Shown: positions 1-11,434, numbered from the stretch's first letter. The stretch is 64,000 bases of DNA from Thinopyrum elongatum (GCA_011799875.1 CM022302.1:100318237-100382236), one strand, 5' to 3'. A program made the numbers and translations. Notes: a model not told the origin generated them from the sequence alone.

Positions 1-273
1 AGCATAGAAGTGAAAAGTATGTGTCTCAGGGCGCCATCGGTCAACGAGTGCCGTGATCGCACAAGGGTTCATCTTCGGCATCGAACGAGACACGAGTGAG
101 ATGAAAGGGAGAAGCCCGGTCTTCCGGATATACTCCGTGTATCGCTCGTCATACTCCATCTTGTCATGAACCGAACCGGACCTCAGGTGAAGCTGATCAA
201 AAACCCTTCCTTCATCTGCCATGAACCGTCCACGATGCAATTGATCGTACGATGGATGGATAAGAGAAGCCAT
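1..273 (-). CDS. Plant mobile domain (PMD) protein, N-terminal exon, partial at left edge
   Basis: A frame opens with ATG at 273 on the minus strand and stays open for 91 codons to the window edge. I see an N-terminal segment HPSYDQLHRGRF, then GLLPFISLVSRSMPK and ALVDRWRPETHTFHF. This is the start of the plant mobile domain, the aminotransferase-like domain of MAIN/MAIL proteins and of 'serine/threonine phosphatase 7 long form homolog' annotations. MAIN/MAIL proteins act in silencing and genome stability; many other PMD copies ride in plant transposons. The PMD begins almost at the start codon with no extra N-terminal domain, which fits the transposon-borne type, but that is inference. The sequence before the ATG is GC-rich with palindromes. 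Most of the domain lies outside the window, so whether the gene is intact cannot be judged. Confidence 0.72.
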   Translation of the reverse strand, partial: MASLIHPSYDQLHRGRFMADEGRVFDQLHLRSGSVHDKMEYDERYTEYIRKTGLLPFISLVSRSMPKMNPCAITALVDRWRPETHTFHFYA

Positions 274-660
274 CCTGCAAATTACAAATGTATATGGTAA
301 GCCCCGTTGTCATTTGCAAATATCCGCACTAGTGCAAAAACATACATACATGTGCAAAATTTCTACACTAATTCTTCCATACACCATATATGTGCATATA
401 ATTTTCTACAATATCATACACCATATAGTTGCAAATATCCATCCATCCGCCTTCCTAATTTTACACTAATTCTTCCATACACCATATATGTGCGTACATA
501 TCGTAACCAAATTCATAGCACTTCCATAAAAATCCTAAATCATACATATCCTAAGCCATACATATCCTAAATCACATTAATCCCTAACACTATCACACCA
601 AAATCCAATGATTAGATCAAGAAAAGGATGAACTAGGGTTTCACCCAAATCAATCAAATG
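274..660. repeat. AT-rich upstream region with a duplicated block
   Basis: A perfect 32-bp direct repeat lies at 364-395 and 462-493 (begins TACACTAATTCTTCC). A shorter shared word, GCAAATATCC, precedes each copy, so the unit is about 98 bp. No coding potential is seen. The block lies just upstream of the minus-strand PMD start and could be intron or promoter sequence. Confidence 0.6.
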
Positions 661-875
661 CGGAGATTTCAACCAATAGAAAGAGGGGAAAGGGAGGAGA
701 ATACCTTGGGGATTCGAAGGACAACCGGATCCACCGATCTTCGGCTCAGATCAGCAACACTTGAGTGGGGAGAGGGAGGGCGAAATGAGGGGCGCCATGG
801 TGGGGAAAGAAACAGAGGAAGAGGAGAAAGAACGAAGCAGAGGAGAAGGTGCGGACGGCTGGTATGTGTGAAGGG

Positions 876-1042
876 GTATGGCGCCCTGGGCAGGGGCGTT
901 ATGCTGCTGAGCATGGCGCCCTGGCCAGGGGCGCCATGCTGCCATGCCCTGCCAGCGTGTCAAGTCAGCGCTGACGCGTATGGCGCCCTTGACCAAGGCG
1001 TCGTGATGTCTAGCATGGCGTCCCGGGCGCGGGCGTCATGCG
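876..1042. repeat. Array of four imperfect GC palindromes
   Basis: Four copies of a dyad based on ATGGCGCCCTGGCCAGGG...GCGCCAT occur near 877-905, 911-939, 978-1008 and 1013-1041. The second is best preserved: arms of about 14 bp with a one-base offset. The others differ mostly by C-to-T and G-to-A changes. The array lies 0.6-0.8 kb upstream of the PMD start codon, in a GC-rich stretch that could hold its promoter or 5' UTR. Confidence 0.65.
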
Positions 1043-1047
1043 GGTAG

Positions 1048-2049
1048 GGCTATTTTGTGAAATATTTTGAAAAGAGGGTCATTTTGTGCTGAACTTTGGC
1101 CAAAGGGCCAGTTTTGAAGTTTTTCACGTTATCTTCATCCGAACTAACAAGAGCACATGCTGATGCGAGAAAAATAGACTGAAACTGCGGAACATTTATC
1201 CTTTCTGAATCATGTAGTTGCATACCAGCTGAACGAAAATAAAACCATTATTTTCCTTAGAACACGATTCATGATGTATTATTTGTATTTCTGTTGTAGT
1301 ACCTTTTGTACTTATGAAATACTTCATAGAACTCTTGTGACTAACACCTTTTTTGCTTCACATCGACACAATTTCTAAAGAAGAAAAGTATATGTTTCAA
1401 ATGAAAACGTATACATTTGCAGTTGTTCAATTGTGTACAATTACATATAAAAACAAAAACAAGAAGTCGGGCAGGAGAGGGCAAGCGCCACTATCTCATA
1501 TCCATGTGAAAGCAACTAAAGTTCACATGCTAGTTTTTTTCCATTTTTCCTGTAACCCAGAATGACATAATCTTAGATAAAAGCGCCATAGAACAACATG
1601 AGATGCAGGTTTGAAGTGAACATTGGTTACAGAATCCATCATTTGCCATAAACATTATTTTAGTGCAAATCAGTGAAATAAGTTAAAAAGGGCATGTGAC
1701 TGATCTCACAATCTGAATAATGTGAAACAAATGACCTATGGTAGCAAGTATTAGTTGTGAACTCGTTTCATATGAAAAAAAAACCTGTACTGCACTACAA
1801 GGAATAATAACACTAAACACTTATGCATCGATGTTTTACAAATATTAATCCCAAAAAAGGGCCATGTACCAAGGATATGTTAATACCGCCATAAATTTTT
1901 AGATATAACATATTGCATTTTGATTCCAACAAGGCCACCACACTAAGCCTGGCATACGTATAAAACTATAGTAAATTGCGTGCGCATATTCTTATATAGT
2001 GTAAGTGTACTACAAACCCGAAGTTGCTCGGACTGGCACTAATAGACTA
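1048..2049. other. AT-rich stretch, no gene seen
   Basis: Short frames only, with no recognisable domain, repeat or RNA gene. It begins with a motif-poor segment just beyond the palindrome array and is otherwise ordinary intergenic sequence. Confidence 0.5.
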
Positions 2050-2056
2050 TGAAGTG

Positions 2057-3370
2057 TTTTTTTTTTTTTTGAGGAACCAGTAGGAGCTCTGCCTTTTCTT
2101 TAGAAGAAAAGAATTGACCAGTTTAAAAGGAAAACCGGTCAAAAACCAATACAATCTTTACACACACCAGCCTTGAGGCTGCGTACCCAGTGAGTTGATG
2201 ACCAACGCACACGGAATCTCCGGAGCCGCCGTTCTGACTTACAAAAATAAACAACACACGAAAACCCCGACGCCGCTCACCAGGCGAGCCGCCTGCTCCG
2301 TCACCCGAGTGATAGGAGCGGGCACCCGGAACCATCTCGGGAGCCATTGCTCTGACATGCATGTTGGCCCCAAGGCCACGCACCAGGCTAGTCAACAACA
2401 CTGCCATCCCAGTGACCAGTGTCGACACCGCACCATGACAACAAGATCCAGAGCCGCCGCTCCGACTTCCACACTGGCCCCTAGGTCCGCGCACCACAAA
2501 AGCTGGTGGTTCGACCACAACACCTGCTATGCACGCCAGCATGTAAAGATCCCACGGTAGGGGCTCATCTGGTCAGGCTATGGACTACCAAGGCCAAGCC
2601 TCCAAGCAAAAACTGGGACTAGAACTTTCGCTTGGAGGAACCAACGTCGGTGAGGGCAGGGTATGAGCTGGAGCGCCCAAGACGGTGCCTCCAAGGAGGA
2701 GGACGACGCCCGCGGGTACCATCGTCTTTGACGGCAACCAAGGTGGAGTTGGGCGATCACCTGAGGCTCCGGCACTCCCGCCTCCACCACTGTCCAAGCC
2801 GCATGACCACGTGACAAGTTGTAGCTAACACGCCGCCAACCGCACCCGCAGCCACCGCCCACATTTCCAAGCTGCACCTACTGTAGCACCTCGGGCCAGG
2901 ACAAGCATTGTCGCGCCAACGGGCACTACCTGGAGCCGCCGACCCAGCCTCCTTGCCAGGAAACAACCGCACCAGATTGGGGAAGCTCCCGAATAACCAA
3001 TGGCCCCACCAGACCCGCTTCGTAGAGCCTCCACACCCCCACGCCCGAGTCAGCCATGGCAGCTAGATGCACCACCATGGCACCAGCGCCAACCAGGGCC
3101 ACCGGCCGACCCCAAGCCGACATCCACCTTCACTGATCGGAACTGGGCAGTGTAGCCCCGAATCCATTGCCACCAGACCCAAGCAGCAAAACCACAGCCA
3201 CACTCCGGCTCCCAACCACCGTCGCGAAGCCCCAGGCCGCCGACCCCGCAGCTCCGAGCGCCGCCCGCAGCCAAACCGAGCGTGGCCAGCCTCCACACGT
3301 GCCAGACGGTAGGTGCGCAACGGGAAAAAAGGACCTGCCGCTGTGGGGGCATGATTGTAAACTGAAGTAC
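2057..3370 (-). mobile_element. Putative poly(A)-ended retroposon (LINE-like or other non-LTR), minus strand
   Basis: Read on the minus strand, a GC-rich unit of about 1.3 kb ends in GGCAGAGCTCCTACTGG, then a 14-A tail (T14 at 2057-2070 on plus). The sharp change from AT-rich flanks to GC-rich body, plus the terminal poly(A), fits a retroposed sequence. A short word TGAAGT lies at both borders (2050-2055 and about 3363-3368), but it is too short to count as a proven target duplication. Frames of 60-140 codons in the body lack reverse transcriptase motifs. It may be a non-autonomous retroposon or a 5'-truncated element; identity is uncertain. Confidence 0.38.
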
Positions 3371-3379
3371 TATATAATA

Positions 3380-5480
3380 GTGGAACAGTAGACTATTTAG
3401 AAAAGCATAATCCATGCAAATATTCTAAATGAGAAAATGCTTGAAGGAGCACGTACCCTTTTTCCTATGGCTAGTAAAATTAAGAAACTTATTTACTTTT
3501 AATAATACTATTAAAACTATCATCTTAAACTTCTTCCGCATTTCTAATTCATTGAAATTTTATCTATAATAAATATTTAAAACACTTGTCCGTTGACGAG
3601 TAGCTTTAATTAGTACTCGGCTAATTAGCTTTAATGCTAGATCAAATCAACTACACGAATCTCAGTTCTTAAAGGTATTCACTATCATATATACTCTGGC
3701 ATGTGCTATGGCAACTATAGCACTAGAAGCTAGCTCTTTTGTTAGATCGGTTGAGTTCATATGACTGATTTAGAGAATAAGAAATTAACTGATCAAAATA
3801 CTTTTGTTTCTTGGACAAGCACTGTTCATACATATGTTTTATTTATGCGATTTAACATTTTCATTTATTAATATAAACTAGTTGATCCGCTAAAATACTA
3901 CCTCTTTTATAATTATGTTTTTTTTACATTACCAACCTATTCGTTGTCCTTTGGTAGTCGTGGTTCTTCACTTAAATTAATAGCAATGTCATTTCTTGTA
4001 TTGCTACACTAAGAATTAATATATTGGTGTGTCAGATATTTTGATTGCACATTGTCTTCTCACCCCCTTCATACTCAAACCCTGCCTCCACCCTCTGCAT
4101 CTCCTCTAACATAGGACACACAACTTGTGGCTGGCATGTATGGTGCCTTGGTGTGGAACACTAAGTCAGAGATTCCAGGTTCATAAAGAGCAAAGGGAAG
4201 CAGATCCGTGAAGAAGCTCTTAGAAATTTTCTAATCATTACTGGTGCTCTATAATACCCAATATTCAAAATCTACATCTACAAAAGTCCGAACATGGTAT
4301 TAGAGCAGGATGATACATGGTAGTTTGCAGCTAATTTGCTCATTTTCTATGTCTTCATGGTGCTGGATTTGATCTTCCCGCTGAACAGGCAAGATTGGAT
4401 TAGGACTTCGAGACTTTGTTCTACTTGAGCATATAGCCTTTAATGAATGTCTCTAATCCCTACAACAGTTGGAGCATAAACCAAATAAATTCAAGCCAAT
4501 GCGCACTTAAGCGTATAGCTTCAAACTGATTTTTTTTCTCTTACCAAAGAAAAAATTATTTCTCAATATCCATATGTAGCAAAAAATAAAAACCGTCGCA
4601 CCAACAACATACTAGGACCTCAACTTTGTACTAGTGCACCAAGCGAGTTCTCAACTTTGTACTGATATAATGCACTACTATGTGGTCTCAACTGATGCAA
4701 ATGTCTCACAATGAGTTACGAAATATATTTGGATCATCACAAGGAATACAAATTAGATGTCATCTGGACGGTTGACAACATAGAGAGGGGTGAAATTGGC
4801 AATCAAAGAATGTATTTAATAGTCTTATAAGTATGGTAAAAACATATATTTATTACCTTGCCACTTCTTTTTTTAGAAGGTTATCTTTAGTGAAAACTAC
4901 ACCCTCTTGTGCTGCTTGGACTTCAATCATGTTCAATCATGTGTAGTCAATTCAAAATATGTGTGGTTAAATGTACTAGTAAATGTGCACGCAACGCACG
5001 TGTAATCTCAAGATTTGTTTTTGTTAAGTATAATATGATCATGAACATGGGTGACCAATCAAGCAATGCAAATGACATTAATAGTGAAGCTTAACTGGTG
5101 AATGTATGCATTGAAATCACCGATTGAAGAGTTTTCTAAACTCTGTTAAGAATCTTGATTTGGCTTCAACTTTATCAAGTGTATACGGGGCTGCTTTTCA
5201 ATTTTATCCTGTTTAGAAACCGTGGCAAACTGAGGTAAGTGAAACAGTTTATCAGCCGCCGTAAAATTATCCCTATAGCACACTCATTGGATGCACACTA
5301 ATCAATATATCATATATGCCAAAACAGATAGCACACTTAATCAATCTATCAAATCTGAAGCAGCATGTCACTGAAAAACTAAGGTGAACGAAAGAAAGCA
5401 AAGATGAGAGACCTACCGGCCGGCGACTGCATGTGGCGCGTACCCTGACAGTGCGAGACGACGGGGTGATGTGAACTGAT
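3380..5480. other. AT-rich stretch, no gene seen
   Basis: No frame above noise, no tRNA or rRNA, and no clear terminal repeats. The word ACTAGTAAATGTGCACGCAAC near 4974 recalls short grass repeats, but I could not define ends. Confidence 0.5.
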
Positions 5481-5590
5481 GGCAGTTTAGGAGGTGTCCT
5501 CGTCGACCGGCCAGGCGGCTTAGGCAGCAGCCCTGAGGCCCGATGGTGTCGGAGGCGTCCCCGAAGGCCGCCCGGTGTAGGAGGCGTCGT

Positions 5591-5790
5591 CGTCGGCCGA
5601 GGTCGGACGAGGCAATGGTTTGGACGGAATGGATATGTGAGGGAAGGCATCTTTGAAGGTGCGGCGGGTGGAGGAGATGGAGGCGGCGGCGTCAGCCGAG
5701 GCCAGGCAAGGCGATGGGTGGGGGAGGGATGGAGATGTGAGGGGCAACGTCCTTGAAGGTGAGGCAGGTGGAAGCGATGGGGGCGGCATG
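5591..5790. repeat. GC-rich tandem duplication, about 99-bp unit
   Basis: Two adjacent copies start at 5591 (CGTCGGCCGAGGTCGG) and 5690 (CGTCAGCCGAGGCCAGG) and run through a matching ...CCTTGAAGGTG..GGCAGGTGGA end. They are roughly 80% alike. A proline-rich minus-strand frame of 186 codons across this block (5273-5833) follows from composition and repetition, and I do not regard it as a gene. Confidence 0.6.
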
Positions 5791-5904
5791 CAGAAGGTGC
5801 GGCGGCTCGGTGTAATGGGGGCAGTGTCCTCAAGGTGCAACGACTTGAGGCGATTGGGGCGGCGCGAGGGGGAGTTGATGGTTCCCTGCTAGTTTCCTTT
5901 CATG

Positions 5905-5995
5905 CGAAAGGAAGGGATCATGGGAAAGGAAAGGGATCAGGGAAGGGGCCGTGCAAAAGGAAGGGGTCATGGCCTCGTGGGAAAGGAAGGGGATT
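5905..5995. repeat. Purine-rich GGGAAAGGAA repeats
   Basis: The plus strand carries several near-copies of GGGAAAGGAA(G)GGG spaced by short linkers such as TCATG. This is simple low-order repetition; no coding role is seen. Confidence 0.5.
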
Positions 5996-6032
5996 GATTA
6001 GCGCTATAAAGTGTTTAGTCGCTCACCATTAG

Positions 6033-7450
6033 GACAATAATTACTGTTGGATTTAGCAAGGAGAAGGGTAGCAGCAAAAGGTGGAAGTGGACTAGCAATA
6101 GAGAAGCCGATGAAGGATATGAATTATGGTGTTGCCTATACAACAATTGGTTTGGACACGAGGATTTAGAGGCTGGATAAATCCGAAAATATTGATCACT
6201 GGAAATGCTAGAACCAAGAAATCGAAAATTTGCTTCACAAGTGGATGTCCAACTATAAAAAATATAAATAACTCTACTTTAAAAGGATGTGATAATTTTC
6301 ATTCTCTAATATATTTTATTGCGAAATATTTTTTTTTTCCAAAATTGGGCGCGGAAGTACATGACTGAAAGCACTGTCCATGTGTCACACTAAAAATAAT
6401 AGTGCACTTTTATCAATTTGTTACTTTGTGTGCTCATTTTCGTGTGATTAATTTTACAAGGAGACATGCCATACAAATTTTACGAGTATACATATTATGC
6501 ATAAATTATTCAAATTTCTCGTGATCCCCTGAAGTAAAAATATAAGCGCCAGAGTAAGAAATGCGGTAGAGCTAGCACTTAGGATGTAAATTATACAGGT
6601 TGCAGGCTGCCCACATACGTCCAAATCATAGAAGTGCATGTACGATGGTTGATAAGGAAAAAAATTATTGTGTATTCCACGATCATTTAGAGAATGCAAC
6701 AAATAAGTTATACAATGGTTTATCTCTTAATGTTATATCTATCATTTAATGTTATGGGATCCTAACATTATGGAGAGATTAAATTTAAAACAGGGAAAAA
6801 TAGATATAGCTCAATCACCTGAGCGACGGTTGGATGGGACATGATAAGAATCGTGAGCGTTGGGGTGGGCTTACTTGGTGTGTTCATGGGTGGGTGTCCT
6901 TTGTTGTAAGCCATGCATGACCACTTTAGGCGGAAGAGTGACTTAGTTTGTTGATGGGTGAATACACTTTGTTGTCATGTATGCAATACCACTCACAATG
7001 GGGAATTGAGGGGCTCATCTCGTTAATATGCTAATTGATCCTAACCGTTTGCTAGAAGTTAGATCTTATATATTAAATAGTGTATAGGTAACCAAACAGA
7101 TTATCACTGCATCGCAACGTGTCCTTGGATTCCTTCGGTGCTGACCTAAATAAGTGGTTTACCGAGATGCCACGTGTGACACGACCAATAAATGCAAAAC
7201 AACAGTATGCTATTGATCACGGTGCATTTTCTTGGGATGGCTATTTCATCTGGTTAAGAGTAAATAAGAAAAGTGTCCACCAAAGAAGCCAGGATAGACA
7301 CTTACTATATGTCGAAACATTGTACTATTTGTGTTGATATATATAATTAAAAGATCAGACACTATTGCAACAAAAAAGTTTGAAAAGAGAAATAGACCAT
7401 TGCCACTATAGTCGTAGGGGTGACTTCACCAAGAAATCTGCGATAATAAG
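6033..7450. other. AT-rich stretch, no gene seen
   Basis: Only short frames. Around 6880-7000 the words GGGTG..CTTTGTTGT recur loosely. Nothing can be assigned. Confidence 0.45.
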
Positions 7451-7453
7451 CGC

Positions 7454-7502
7454 ATTTCTCGCTCCAATTTTGAATCCTCGCTTCGAAATTGGAGCGAGAA
7501 AT
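7454..7502. repeat. Perfect 17-bp inverted repeat (hairpin)
   Basis: ATTTCTCGCTCCAATTT at 7454-7470 is the exact reverse complement of 7486-7502, with a 15-nt spacer. It stands alone, with no other terminal-repeat features and no T-tract typical of a terminator. It might be the remnant of a MITE or a small fold-back. Confidence 0.85.
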
Positions 7503-7999
7503 CCACATGTTAACAAGTCTTTCCTGGGACTACACAGGCAACGACAAGGTATTGCAAAAAGTATCTGTCCTTGAATTATATCATCACAAATAATACACTA
7601 GCTCGATATAATAGGTATCTATCCTACCTCCTTTGGTGGACGCTTCCTTATTCATTTCTAATCGAGTGAAACTACCATCCCTAGAAAATGTTCCGTGATC
7701 AAAAGCAGACTGGCCTTTCACAAGCATTGGTCATGTCAGAAGAGGCACCTAATTAAAGTACTTATTTCGTTAACACCATGGAGTCCCAAGAGACACAAAG
7801 TGCAGGGATAATATTTTTGTTAATACAATACATCTAATCGATAAGAAGATCCAACTTCTAACACCATAAGGATCACTGACCATGTCATTGAGATGAGGGC
7901 CTGGTCTCAATGGATAAGAACATAGCTCGGAAAAGTATTAAATTCAACCACTTTATTCCTCACTCTCATCAACCGCCCGCAACGTCTTCCATGTCTCAC

Positions 8000-8395
8000 T
8001 TGTGGACCGCCGACGGGGTAAGTTCATTGCCACCCACCACATCATGCACTATGGTTCAATATGCACCACAACCCACATGTTGCAAGCACGTCGATACTAC
8101 TGAAAGCACAACCCCAATTTCTTTGGTGGTGTCTATTGTCTTTCGTCTAGGCGTCCTTGGTGGGCATTTCTTTGTGTTGTAGATGTGTCAGGGTATGTGG
8201 TTGTTGGGTGTTGGAGGCGTTTGTCAAGTCGATTGTGCGGTCGTGGGGGGTCATGCTTTTGTGAGTAGTTCGCATGTGGTCTCTTTGTATTGGATTTCGG
8301 ATGATTCTCGGTTAATTTACTAGGCGATTCCTTTGAGTTTGACTGATCAATGAGGCAAATCTTTTGTCTCTGTTTTTGAAAAAATAAATAAATAT
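8000..8395 (+). mobile_element. Possible truncated LINE 3' end
   Basis: The plus strand ends ...ACTGATCAATGAGGCAAATCTTTTGTCTCTGTTTTTG followed by an A-rich tail (AAAAAATAAATAAAT), in the style of grass LINE 3' UTRs, which often end with TTAATGAAG..GCAAATCTTTTGCC and poly(A). No reverse transcriptase frame is present, so if this is a LINE it is strongly 5'-truncated. The start is not defined. Confidence 0.3.
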
Positions 8396-9709
8396 TTACA
8401 GTCACACTAACTATAGGTATGAAACTCATGGGCCTGTTCATGGCTGTGATCCTAAATCCGGAAAAAATGTGCATATCTGTTCATGCAACAACACGTTTAC
8501 TGTAATTAGTGTGAGCCCGATAGACCAACTGTTGTTATCACCACCGCACCTGCCCCCACAGATAGTATGGATATGGAGGATATAAAGGAAGAAGATAAAA
8601 ATAACAGTGTAACGGAAATGCTTAAAATACCGTCGGCTCCATATGGCTTAAGTAAGCTTGCCAGCCGCAGTGTTACTTATCCTTGAATATCAACCTTGCG
8701 GAGGATAAATTTGGTTTGCATGCATATCCAAGTTTGTTTTACACTTTTGTTACTGCTTGGAAGGTGCTATAGGGGAGACGAACATTATGTTGCCGAGAAA
8801 TAATTGATCTTTGACGCACGATATTAGTAAGCAGAGGTAAAACTCACAACACTAGAATCGATGGATTCTTACTTTTGCCAAAACGAGTAGGCGCTCATTG
8901 GATCTTGCGACTGGACAGAGTTGATGTGTTGGACGCCATTTAGCATGCACATATATAGTTGGCGGGCCTGATCCCCAAGAGCTGGAACTTGATCTGTCCA
9001 GAAGAATAATTAAGGTTATGATAATTCAAATCACAGCCAACCAAGAAGGAAAAGATAGATAGTGCTGCTCGAGCAAACTCGAACTGATGGACCTTCTTTT
9101 CCATGTAGTAATCCAAGGTGAAGTTGCTGATTCTCATGGACTGCTTAACAAAACAAAACTAAGCGCCTAGCAATGGCATCAACAAGAACATTTTTTTTCG
9201 TTGAAACTCAATAAGAAGACGGGCAGAATACAAACAATAATCGAATTCTAACTAGTACTAGGGATAACAGTTGACGGGAGGCAAAAGAGCAGAGGGTTTG
9301 GTCGTGACGAGGGAAATAAACCTAGCTAGGTCACGGCCGTTCGTCTTACTAGCAGGGACCCAGATGTGGGAGACCGCGGCCGCCGGGGTTGAGCGCGTCG
9401 GAGGTTCCTGGAAGATGTGGGATCGCCTGCTTCTGTTTATGATTGCCTAGCTAGGTTTTCGGTCTTTAAGTCGGAAACTACAGATCCCTCCCCGAAATAC
9501 CCATACGCTCGTATCAGAAACCTGAGAAATATTAATAGGAAAGTTTCTGTGAGGCTTAACGGCCTAAACTCAGCCCCTAGCCCAAGCCCAACTTCACTAT
9601 TCCAAACAGAGCGTCCATCATGGGGCCCTTGGGAAAAAGTATCCGCCGGTGGGAGCCGTCATCCACCGACGGGAGAGATGTGTGGCACCTTTTTGACGAG
9701 TGCCATTTG
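8396..9709. other. No gene seen
   Basis: Mixed composition with short frames. A 65-codon minus frame at 8940-9137 looks protein-like in places but matches nothing I recognise. A GC-rich patch at 9330-9420 is too short to interpret. Confidence 0.4.
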
Positions 9710-9962
9710 TTGTGGTTTCGGCCAACTGCTTATAAGTTAAGTGCTTTTATTCAGTCAGGTCCTTTTTGACGGCTTCTTGGCAAAGGCAAATCGCCGACGA
9801 GTCCCAACAGTCGTCGAGAACTGTACTCGGCGGAGGTGGGTTTTGCCGAATGCTCGTGAAAAGGAACCCGACAAAGGCCTTAGCACTGACACATGAGGTG
9901 GATTTTCCAGTCATGTAATATGTCTAATAATTTAGTCAAAAGACATATGACAGAAGTAATCT
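9710..9962 (+). repeat. CACTA-terminus-containing direct repeat, copy 1
   Basis: This block matches 10127-10372 at about 80% by eye, from GGTTTCGGCCA through TTAGTCAAAAGA. It carries the TTGCCGA..CTCGTGAAAAGGAAC..CGACAAAGGCCTTAG words typical of CACTA subterminal regions. Its expected TAGTG end is decayed to CATG near 9911-9914. Confidence 0.6.
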
Positions 9963-10126
9963 GCAACTTTAAGAAAACTATATTTTATTCATATATATAG
10001 TTCATATACTTTTTCACATAATAATGGTCAAAGCTTTTCAATATTGACCGTTTGTGGACTAATTTGCCTTATATTTTGGGAGGCGACGACCGGTACTGTC
10101 TATTTATCTTTTGAACTTAACTTTTG

Positions 10127-10372
10127 TTATGGTTTCGGCCAGCGGCTTATAAGTTGAGTGCTTTTGTTCTCCCGAGTCCTTTTTGGCGGCTTCTTGACAA
10201 AGGCAGATCGCTGATTAGTCCCAGCAGTTGTGGAGAACTTTACTTGACAAAAGTGGTTTTACCGAGTGCCCATGAAAAGGAACCTCGGCGAAGGCCTTAG
10301 AACTCCGCAAAGATGGATTTTTCAGTAGTGTAATATATCTACTAATTTAGTCAAAAGATATATGAAAAAAGT
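10127..10372 (+). repeat. CACTA-terminus-containing direct repeat, copy 2
   Basis: This is the second copy of the block at 9710-9962. Here the terminus is better kept: GATTTTTCAGTAGTG ends at 10330, the right end (..TAGTG) of a CACTA (En/Spm) element. The similarity to copy 1 continues about 40 bp past the TAGTG end, so the duplication took flanking DNA with it rather than being two separate insertions. Confidence 0.6.
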
Positions 10373-10499
10373 ATTTCTGGCGACGGATTCGAATTCGAGA
10401 CCTCCTTTCGAAGAGAAACACAGTAACCACTTGGACTTCTCTTTAATACTTGTGACTATTTATTTCGTTTTTCCTTCTTATTCTTTCTTCACTTCACGG

Positions 10500-10770
10500 A
10501 AGCCCCGACTGTTGGGAAGCTTCCCCATCCTTTTTTTTTCGTTTTTGTTTTCCTTGGACAGGTTTTTTGTTTGGCTTTTTATTTCTTTTCTTCTTCTTTT
10601 TTTAAACATTTTGTTTTTCAAATGCACGAACTTTTTTTGCTAAAAGTGATGAACTTTTCTCATAATTGATGGTTTTTTTAAAAATGTAACTTTTTTCAAA
10701 TTCGATGAATTTTTTCAGGTTTATGTTTTTTTTTAAATCGATGAAGTTTTTTTCGAGGGACATGTCTGTG
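10500..10770. repeat. T-rich degenerate tandem repeat
   Basis: Short units of the form GATGAACTTTTTT..AAATT recur about five times between 10620 and 10760, preceded by a T/C-rich run from 10525. The long frames here arise from base composition. No gene is inferred. Confidence 0.45.
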
Positions 10771-10918
10771 CTATTGCTTTTTGCCTTAATGTCCAAAAAG
10801 ATTCATCGTGACACTTAGGCGCGTGTGTTTCGGCTTGCAACCAACGTACAATGGAGTTGCCGAGTCTTTCACAAGAGTTGCCAGTTTGGTAGCCTATCTA
10901 CGAGCAGTTTTCTCGGTG

Positions 10919-11434
10919 CTAGTGTCTTTCACGATCAACTCTTGCATGTATTCTGCATGCACCATTGCGGCCAATTTTCCCCCAATAATTGCCTTGTTGC
11001 TTCGGCCTCCTCAGTTTTGCCCGACTCTTCCTCTTCATCATCGCCGACTGTTCATCATCTCCATCCATCATCCACTCTTGTTCTTCGTCATGTTCCATCC
11101 TCACCATGACTTGTCCATGTTGTATAACCAGGCATGAAACAACTAGCCAACAAATTTTTATGCAACTCTTCTATAAGTCATTTGTGTACATAACATCATT
11201 CTCGCAAGTAACACATGGACAACCTATTTTCTCGGCACCCCTTTGTCTCATATGTTTCTTCGCGAACTCTAAGAACACCATCAGACCATTAACAAAATCA
11301 TTGAACGCATGTGGTAAGGTGTTATACATCCAACTATAATTCACTACTAGATCATGATGGCTCGCGTTGCCGTGCCCGTCAATTTTGTCGATAAAATTAT
11401 AGGAATTTACAAAATACACGGAGGTATGTGACAT
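10919..11434 (-). pseudogene. CACTA (En/Spm) transposase N-terminal fragment, broken
   Basis: On the minus strand the ATG at 11434 opens an 87-codon frame containing NYSWMYNTL, then FVNGLMVFLEFAKKH and IGCPCVTCEND. This is the transposase-associated domain found at the N-terminus of plant CACTA TNPD-type transposases: a D/N-RSWMY motif followed by a CPC..C zinc-binding pattern. The frame stops at 11171, but the family pattern resumes one frame over at about 11162-11098 (LLASCFMPGYTTW, HGEDG). An acidic stretch follows further on, as in the family. The catalytic DDE region is not found. The fragment is therefore a relic with at least one frameshift, lying beside other CACTA debris at 9.7-10.4 kb. 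Confidence 0.65.

Noticed and set aside
5273..5833. Minus frame of 186 codons, proline-rich
   Set aside because: It follows from GC composition and a 99-bp tandem duplication; no domain and overlapping open frames on both strands.
8940..9137. Minus frame of 65 codons that looks partly protein-like
   Set aside because: No family recognised, no neighbouring exons, and too short to support alone.
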